From NCBI GenBank assembly GCA_022885665.1, contig JAGQDJ010000032.1, positions 1 through 64,000 of the forward strand: a stretch of DNA of 64,000 nucleotides, given 5' to 3'. The first letter of the stretch is position 1. The number at the start of each line of letters is the position of its first letter. The notes below the pieces were generated by a model, which saw nothing but the letters and a program-made list of their open reading frames with translations, made no database searches and was not told the DNA's origin. Positions 58,331 to 64,000 of this stretch are shown one piece after another. Position numbers and translations under genes: made by a program. Source of the DNA: Triops longicaudatus (Eukaryota > Arthropoda > Branchiopoda > Notostraca > Triopsidae).

Positions 58331-58931
58331 TGTACAACAGGAAATTTTATCCACCAAGACTTCGTCGTTATTAGATGCGCTATATAAATGTGTTGCAGAC
58401 AGAAAAATTGCATTGAAAAGCTACTTGTACCGTGTCTTTCCACGCTTTACATGCTTCCAACGCGAGGGATATATTCATTTTTCATTTTCTGATCATCCAA
58501 CCGCTTGCTTGACCCCCGCTTGAACAAGAAAAGCTTTCAAGCTTTCTTAAAAAAAAAAAAAAACGTATTTTAAACGTTTGCAAACATCTATACGTCTTGT
58601 GGACGTTTTTTTTCGCGTACTTAAGGCTGCTGTTGGGAACAGGCAGTTAGATCAAACAATCGTTCAGTTACTTCCACTATGAAAGTGTAAAACATAAAAG
58701 ATTCCTGCTTGTTACATTCTGGGAAGTTGTGGCGACGCGTGAATTTTATTTGCGCAAAAGGATTTTTCCCCGCCAACGCTTGGCAACACCTCTTTCCTCT
58801 CCCCAGGCTCACATCTCCGTGTTTCTTATGGTCGCAATGCCAGGAAGTGTCACTGTCGCATGAAGTGTTCGGAATCGCATCCCAAGACTCGATAGACTGG
58901 AACAGGTTTCTCTCCCTACAACTACAAACCC
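58331..58931. other. Upstream region of the DAK-like gene
   Basis: No further exon recognised. Contains an A run near 58549-58563. Confidence 0.35.
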
Positions 58932-60917
58932 ATGGAGAACAGCGCAGAAAGGCGCAAAAATCCGCCAAACGGCTATACCCGTGTTGTGGATGGCCAGAAA
59001 CTTATCCTTCGTAAAAAGGTAATGCAAGAAACGTACTACGACAAACGCTTGATTAGGTTAATGTCATTATAGGCTTACCGAAACACAAACAAAGTTGCCG
59101 TGATTTCAGGCTGCGGAGAAGCACGCGAGATGCTTAATGCAGGTTTTCTTTAATACCCCACGTAATACGTATGTAATTAGACTCGAGATTAACTATTTTA
59201 CAGGATTAGTGGGGCCTGGGTTGCTATCTGCGGTTGTCTTAGGTTCCGGCTTCGCTTCTCCACGACCGGAGCAAATATTGTACGTCATTCGAGAAATAAA
59301 ACCGGACACCAATGGTAAAGTTTTATACACAAAAAAAGTACCTTAAACTGATGTATAGCCGGAGTACTTGTCGTTATTATCAATACTTCTGGAGACGTAA
59401 TTAACTTTCAATTGGCGACCGAGTATGCGAGAAAACAAGGGATTAAAGTACGTGCAACGCGTTACAATCTTACATTTTTAATTTTACAATTTGACTGTCA
59501 CTCTTTTACTGTGTGTTCAAGGTCGAAGTGGTTATTCTAGGCACGGATTGTATTACAGATGACAAGGTTGATGCAATACAGCACAGTGGACTGATATCCA
59601 GCTTGCTGGTAATGAAAATATGTAGTGCTTTGGCGGAAAAAGGTGAATCAGTAGAATTCATCGTTGAGTACGTCAAGAACATACAGCGTGAGATTGGCAC
59701 AGCAGGGCTAACCGTGACTCCTTGTTCGACTACAAGTAGGTTTACAATAGTAAACACACTTTGCGATTAGTAATCTTACGCGATTTTTTGCCTTTTTGGG
59801 ATTAGTAATCTTATTGGTTTTCATTTATGCACAGAGGACGAAGTCCGATTTCGCATAGAGAAAGGCGCGGACCTTTTTGGAATGACAAGTGATAGCAGTG
59901 GACATCTTTTGCAAAATGTAGTACAACAGTTTTGTACCCGTTGCACATATACAATGCCTTTTCTTAGGAAATACTAGCGAACAAACTTGCAGCAGATATG
60001 GTTGAACATGTAATTAGATTTTACTCCAGAACTAAAGTCGATTTCAAACCAAATTTTACTGCGGGTTTGGTTATTAACAGTTCTGGGAAGCTATCGGAGT
60101 TTGAACAGCTCACTTGTACAGAAGGCATCGTCAAACAGCTAGGTATAGTGAGATTTCCTATTGTTTTTTTAAAGGAACTTCACACTTGTTAATTTTTGTA
60201 AAAAAGAAAAATCAAGACTTATTGAAACTAGTTTTATTCACTTTTACTAGATAAAAAAAAAATAAGCGTTTCGATACAAGTTTCTGTGTACTAACTTTCA
60301 TTAATTAATAGAGCTTCGAGGTATAGCCGTCGCACGTTGTTTGTCTCGTCATTGCATAACGTCTTGGGAAAAAGCTAGTCTGCAAATGAGTCTGGTGCCC
60401 CTCGACGATCGCTTACAGCAGTTACTGGATTGGGACTGCGTTGCGCTATCTTGGCCCAGGTATACCTCGGGTGTTAAGATGAATGACGATGGCAGGCATA
60501 TGATCATTGTTCGCCAGGTAAATATTTGTCTAATGATTACCTGTCGAAAGAAAACTATGCCACAAATGCTTGATTAAAGGGAGATGTTAACTGTCCGATC
60601 GTCGAGAATAATGGAAGCACGGAAGAGTCAATTGCGAGTTGGTTAGTGTCAGTGTGTTGTTTCCTGGGCTGCTTGTTGCGTTGCCTCACGTTTGTTGAAG
60701 AAGAACGTAAGTTACTCTTCATTTGGACTACTAGAAAACTTTCAAGTCTTTTCATGTCCTATGTCTTCAGATATTGAGTGTTGTTGTCTTCTGTGTTCGC
60801 TGTGTAGAGAGTAAGTCGTTTTATCATTTTTTGACTCCGCCTGCGCATCATAGAGCACTGAGGGTACGAAGGTTAGTTGCGTCTTACTATTCAGTTCGTT
60901 CTCCTACCAGGTTTTAG
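58932..60917 (+). CDS. DhaK-fold protein, probable pseudo-dihydroxyacetone kinase, 11 exons
   Basis: Relative of triokinase/FMN cyclase (TKFC, DAK). Exons: 58932-59018, 59073-59142, 59204-59314, 59359-59447, 59522-59735, 59835-59917, 59968-60142, 60312-60517, 60580-60706, 60771-60810, 60854-60917. All phases join, giving 421 residues. The DhaK domain is clear: KVAVISGCGEAREMLNAGF, LLSAVVLGSGFASPRPEQIL, VVIINTSGDVINFQLATEYA and KVEVVILGTDC. In active enzymes the first segment reads SGGGSGHEPAHAGF and the covalent-substrate motif reads GIHGEAG. Here the former is SGCGEAREMLNAGF and the latter is replaced by RFRIEKGADLFGM, so both histidines are gone. The C-terminal part is only about 90 residues and Cys-rich, where a DhaL ATP-binding domain of about 200 would be expected, and no GDGD motif is seen. 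Intact frames suggest a functional protein without the kinase reaction. Confidence 0.8.
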
Positions 60918-61008
60918 AAGCTGTTACTCGTTATCGTAGACTTTCCTTTAATTCTACAGGAAGGTTTGAATTGCATTTGTGTATGTGATTCCCACAATAA
61001 CTTGTAAT

Positions 61009-61044
<36 letters not shown>

Positions 61045-61878
61045 ACTAACCGAGTAAGCTTGAGTTATTGCGCTGAAACAGTCGGTACATCAAAAACGAT
61101 TACGAAAAGAAAACCAATGTTGCTTCACTTCACTCGCACCAACAAGAAATATATACATATTATCTACATTTGGGGAGGGAGGTAAGGGGGGAGGAAGGGG
61201 AGGGGAAAAGGCGAGGAAGAGAGGGCTATTTACAAGCGGGTGGTTTGTTCCATAAAATTTACAATTGCTGGGAAAACTTATAGGGTGGTCAGCACCTCTT
61301 GGAACTTAAAGTGGACTTTGTGGATGCTTAGCTTCCTGAATAAAACGGCCCTTTCCTTTCAATTTGCGACAGTGGAACACAAGGTGAGCAAGGTTTGAAA
61401 AAATTGATGCTAGTAAAAGCACTTGGCTGATTCCATTTTACCCAAGCGCAGTAAGACCTTGTTGAAAAATGAGTTGTCCGAATTTTTATAAGATTGCTGA
61501 TGAACCGACGCTGAAGTTTGACGTCCATAATGCTACGATACGAAGGGCTAATTTTGAGGTACGATACACAGGGCTTTGCACCATTTCCAATCGGCTTTCC
61601 CACTTTTTCATAATGTACGTCTTAATCAAGTTAAGGGCTATGTTCTGGCTTACGGGTATGTTGGGTCAAACCCTGGCTAAGAGTTGTCTTGACAGGAGAA
61701 GTAAGTGTTCTCTGGACAGGACAAATAAGACACATGTTTTGCGTGAATAGGTGGGGTAGGCCAATTGCGCCAGCTTCTGGATCCAAAATGCCTTTGTAAT
61801 GTTGATTCCAGGAGCAGTTCTAGAAGCAAAAGCCCTGTTTCAGCTTCACGCGCGATGGTTGGAGAATCTATAAACATA
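60918..61878. other. Intergenic with T30 tract and G-rich purine run
   Basis: A T run of about 32 at 61012-61043 and an almost pure purine stretch with several G4-G6 blocks at 61172-61225. No gene recognised. A T run on the plus strand can be a reverse-strand retroposed poly(A), but no source gene was identified. Confidence 0.45.
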
Positions 61879-62503
61879 CAGTAAAATCTATAATTTATAA
61901 ACGTAAAATCTGTAACATACACCGGTTATAACGAACAATCGTCCATAGCGTACAATATCCTCGGGTCTCGGCGAAATGCAAATGCACAGGGAAAGTTCAG
62001 CTATAAGGACTTCGCCTATAGCGTACAAAAACTGCGGTCCCCGTGGCAATTTACACATCCTTTTCCAGTCCGCTACGGTGAGCACCAGCGCTTGCACGCA
62101 ATAACGCATAAAAACAACAAAACCAGAGGGAAAATTTGCGTTCAACAAGATCAGGATACTCGAGCTAGAGAGTTCTTGGTTTTAAGTAGAGTACCTCAAA
62201 GAAGCCCCTTTGATGCTTTCGCTCTCATACGACTTCCGCTGGCCAAATATCGTATAGGTGAATACAGGAAAAAACTGTTAATTCGATTGTACTCTGATAA
62301 TTCAGTAAGAAAACGGCAAAAAGGCTGCTCTTGCGAAACAGCTTCCATTAACACGACAGGCTACGTGAAATATAGACAAGACAATAAATATGAGTAAAGC
62401 TGTTTTCTAAGGCATTTCGGACAATATTGGCTATTACGCACAATCGGCTAAAACGTACACATTTCCCATCCTCTTGCATGTACGTTATAGCGAGGTTTTA
62501 CTG
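61879..62503. mobile_element. pogo/Tigger-like element, copy 2
   Basis: The right end, inverted, reads CAGTAAAACCTCGCTATAAC and the left end starts CAGTAAAATCT, resuming as GGTTATAACGAACAATCG after about 35 bp of extra sequence. TA flanks both ends (61877-61878 and 62504-62505). Internal subterminal motifs repeat the theme (CTATAGCGTACAAAAAC, GGCTAAAACGTACAC). The 625-bp interior has no transposase, so it is a longer deletion derivative of the family also seen at 27.5 and 62.6 kb. Confidence 0.75.
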
Positions 62504-62598
62504 TATGAGGATTTTCTAACACATCGCTATCCTTAATATACATAATATGTTAATTATCCGATTCGTGAGCCCTCTGCAATTGCACGTGTATAGCAGTT

Positions 62599-62746
62599 CA
62601 ATAAAACCTCGCTATAACGAACGCCTTAGAGGGCGGGAGGTTTGTTCCGTTTTAGACAAAATTTATGATATCAACAATGCCTACAATGCTTTTGGTTTCG
62701 TCGGAACCCGTGGATCTCGATTACAGTAGTCGATGAGTTTTTACTG
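62599..62746. mobile_element. pogo/Tigger-like MITE, copy 3
   Basis: Starts CAATAAAACCTCGCTATAAC and ends TTTTTACTG before TA, the same terminal repeat as copies 1 and 2. The right inverted repeat is eroded to its outer bases and the left flank is not TA, so this copy looks older or partly deleted. It sits 95 bp from copy 2 in nested or clustered fashion. Confidence 0.65.
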
Positions 62747-63796
62747 TAACGAGAATTAACGTACCGTTTGTTTGAGCCGTGAGTTTTGATATTAAGTCTA
62801 ATGAAGTAGGCTTGGAAACGGCAGTGCGTGCTTTCACAGCTGTTATATGTAGGCGTCTAGGGTTCGAAATATTTTGTGTTTGAGCACAGCATACGGATCA
62901 TGCACAATCTCTTTGGTTATTCACACTGTTCACCTCTACGATTATGGTCGCAATATACAGGCAAGTGAATTACCACAACAATTTTAAAGACAACAGCTGA
63001 AATTTCGTGCATAGAATCTCTGAGATACCTCATCGCTTCTCTGTTTGACAACATTTTTATGGGAAAATATCCCATTTTGCACTTTTTAACTGCGTGAGCC
63101 AAGCTTGTTGCCCAGGGACGTTTAGAATATTCATGGTTAGAATTTGGGTACAATTTTCTGAAAGTTCAGTTGAAGCCTTCTGTGTCACCGTGAGCCCATA
63201 TTTCGATTCATGATTATTTTAAGGGGCATTTTAGTATGCTGAGCACGACGCACCATTTAGTGCTTTTGACATGACGAGAATTAACGAATTTCGATCTAAA
63301 GTAAGCGGTGTTTAGCTGGGATTAAGCGGACCATTAGGGCCTAGAAAGCTCTTCAAGTTTCCCGTGAAGGCAACGTATTGTCCAGAGTGCATTTTTTTTT
63401 TAGATATTATCCATTCGGGTGTCGAAAACGGGTTCCGAAAGTGGTGTGACAACTTATAAAGGCTTCAGGATACAGGCTTTCTGGAGACACAGGAGTTTTC
63501 GTAAGAAAAAATACCGGGGGCTAAATAAGTATATTCTTTTAGAATATGAGCTTCTTTAATTGGAAAACAAAACGGCTATAACTGTGTTTTGCGTTTTCCT
63601 GACACGGCAAGAGTCCAACACCGAAGTAACTCGATAGGCCTACATGTTTCTTGGTATTGTCTGGCAACGCCGCTCACATTCCTCAGAGTAAACCTACTTA
63701 CCAAAATAGCTATTGCTAGCTTCGTGCATTGTAAAACATATAATTAGGTAAAAACTTCCGTAATTTCTGTCTGTCACTCACGAAGTACCTGAACAA
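62747..63796. other. Spacer upstream of the second DAK-like gene
   Basis: No exon recognised. Must hold the promoter of the paralog. Confidence 0.35.
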
Positions 63797-64000
63797 ATGA
63801 GTGAACACGTTGCTACTAATACCCAAGATCATACCACTGTTGTTCCGCAAGACTTATACTCACTGTACAGTCATGTGTCTATTTTAGATGACCAACGTTT
63901 GATCCTTCGCAAAGAGGTGAGTTTAACCTTATAACCCCAGCTTGTTTTGACGTTGTGTTATCAAGGTTCTCGACAGCCGGGACAAAGTTGCTGCGATAAG
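63797..64000 (+). CDS. Second DAK-like gene, 5' part only
   Basis: Exon 1 is 63797-63916 and exon 2 begins at 63966 and runs off the window. Exon 1 starts MSEHVATNTQDHTTVVPQDL and ends SILDDQRLILRKE. The gene at 58932 has VVDGQKLILRKK at the same exon end. Exon 2 here gives VLDSRDKVAAI, matching AYRNTNKVAVIS there. Same intron position and phase, so this is a tandem paralog. Whether it keeps the catalytic residues cannot be seen. It is also the next gene in the same orientation, 2.9 kb downstream. Confidence 0.75.

Noticed and set aside
1..64000. Search for CRISPR arrays, prokaryotic operons or integrated viral genes
   Set aside because: Repeats present are short DNA transposons; all recognised genes are intron-bearing or single-exon arthropod nuclear genes, and no viral replication or capsid frame was seen.

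Overview
The window is nuclear DNA from an arthropod. It carries two cuticle proteins with Rebers-Riddiford (RR) chitin-binding repeats, a clip-domain serine protease homolog and a DUF4789-type cysteine-rich secreted protein. Genes are split by many short GT-AG introns (mostly 60-80 bp) and the background is AT-rich. Compact introns with dense small DNA transposons suggest a crustacean, perhaps a branchiopod such as a cladoceran. That placement is inference from gene style, not from a marker gene.

Layout, left to right. 0.8-2.4 kb: cathepsin B (-). 3.4-3.7 kb: a small cysteine-bearing secreted peptide (+). 5.2-6.9 kb: Golgi endo-alpha-mannosidase MANEA (+), tail to tail with exportin-4 (-, 7.0-12.6 kb). 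13.1-14.8 kb: Cu/Zn superoxide dismutase (+). 15.0-16.6 kb: cuticle protein with two RR-like domains (-). 18.0-19.4 kb: Gly/Asn/Leu-rich secreted repeat protein (+). 20.7-21.2 kb: snRNP E (-). 22.4-23.2 kb: DUF4789-like protein (-). 23.7-24.6 kb: GEMIN8 (-). 28.6-29.1 kb: RR-1 cuticle protein (+). 31.4-37.1 kb: kainate-type glutamate receptor (+). 37.3-38.0 kb: TMEM69 (-). 38.8-44.1 kb: DHX16 spliceosomal helicase (+). 45.1-46.8 kb: clip-domain serine protease homolog (+). 47.8-54.4 kb: leishmanolysin-like metallopeptidase (-). 56.4-57.4 kb: TAF13 (+). 58.9-60.9 kb: a dihydroxyacetone-kinase-like protein with lost active-site residues (+). 63.8 kb to the end: first exons of a tandem paralog.

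There is no operon logic; neighbours are mostly unrelated housekeeping or tissue-specific genes. Three themes recur. snRNP E, GEMIN8 and DHX16 all serve snRNP assembly or splicing. The cuticle and secreted-matrix genes and the serine protease homolog have clear TATA boxes, as expected for strongly regulated genes. Gene-free stretches hold short terminal-inverted-repeat elements: pogo/Tigger-like ones with TA target sites and hAT-like ones with 8-bp target duplications.

The best leads are: (1) two alternative pore-loop exon modules in tandem in the glutamate receptor, one with the standard MQQG pore and one with IQGG; (2) a DhaK-fold protein that has lost both catalytic histidine motifs and most of its ATP-binding DhaL domain, with a neighbouring paralog; (3) a pair of NF-kB-like sites upstream of the immune serine protease homolog. 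Exon borders come from reading splice sites and checking phase by hand; no transcript data were available.
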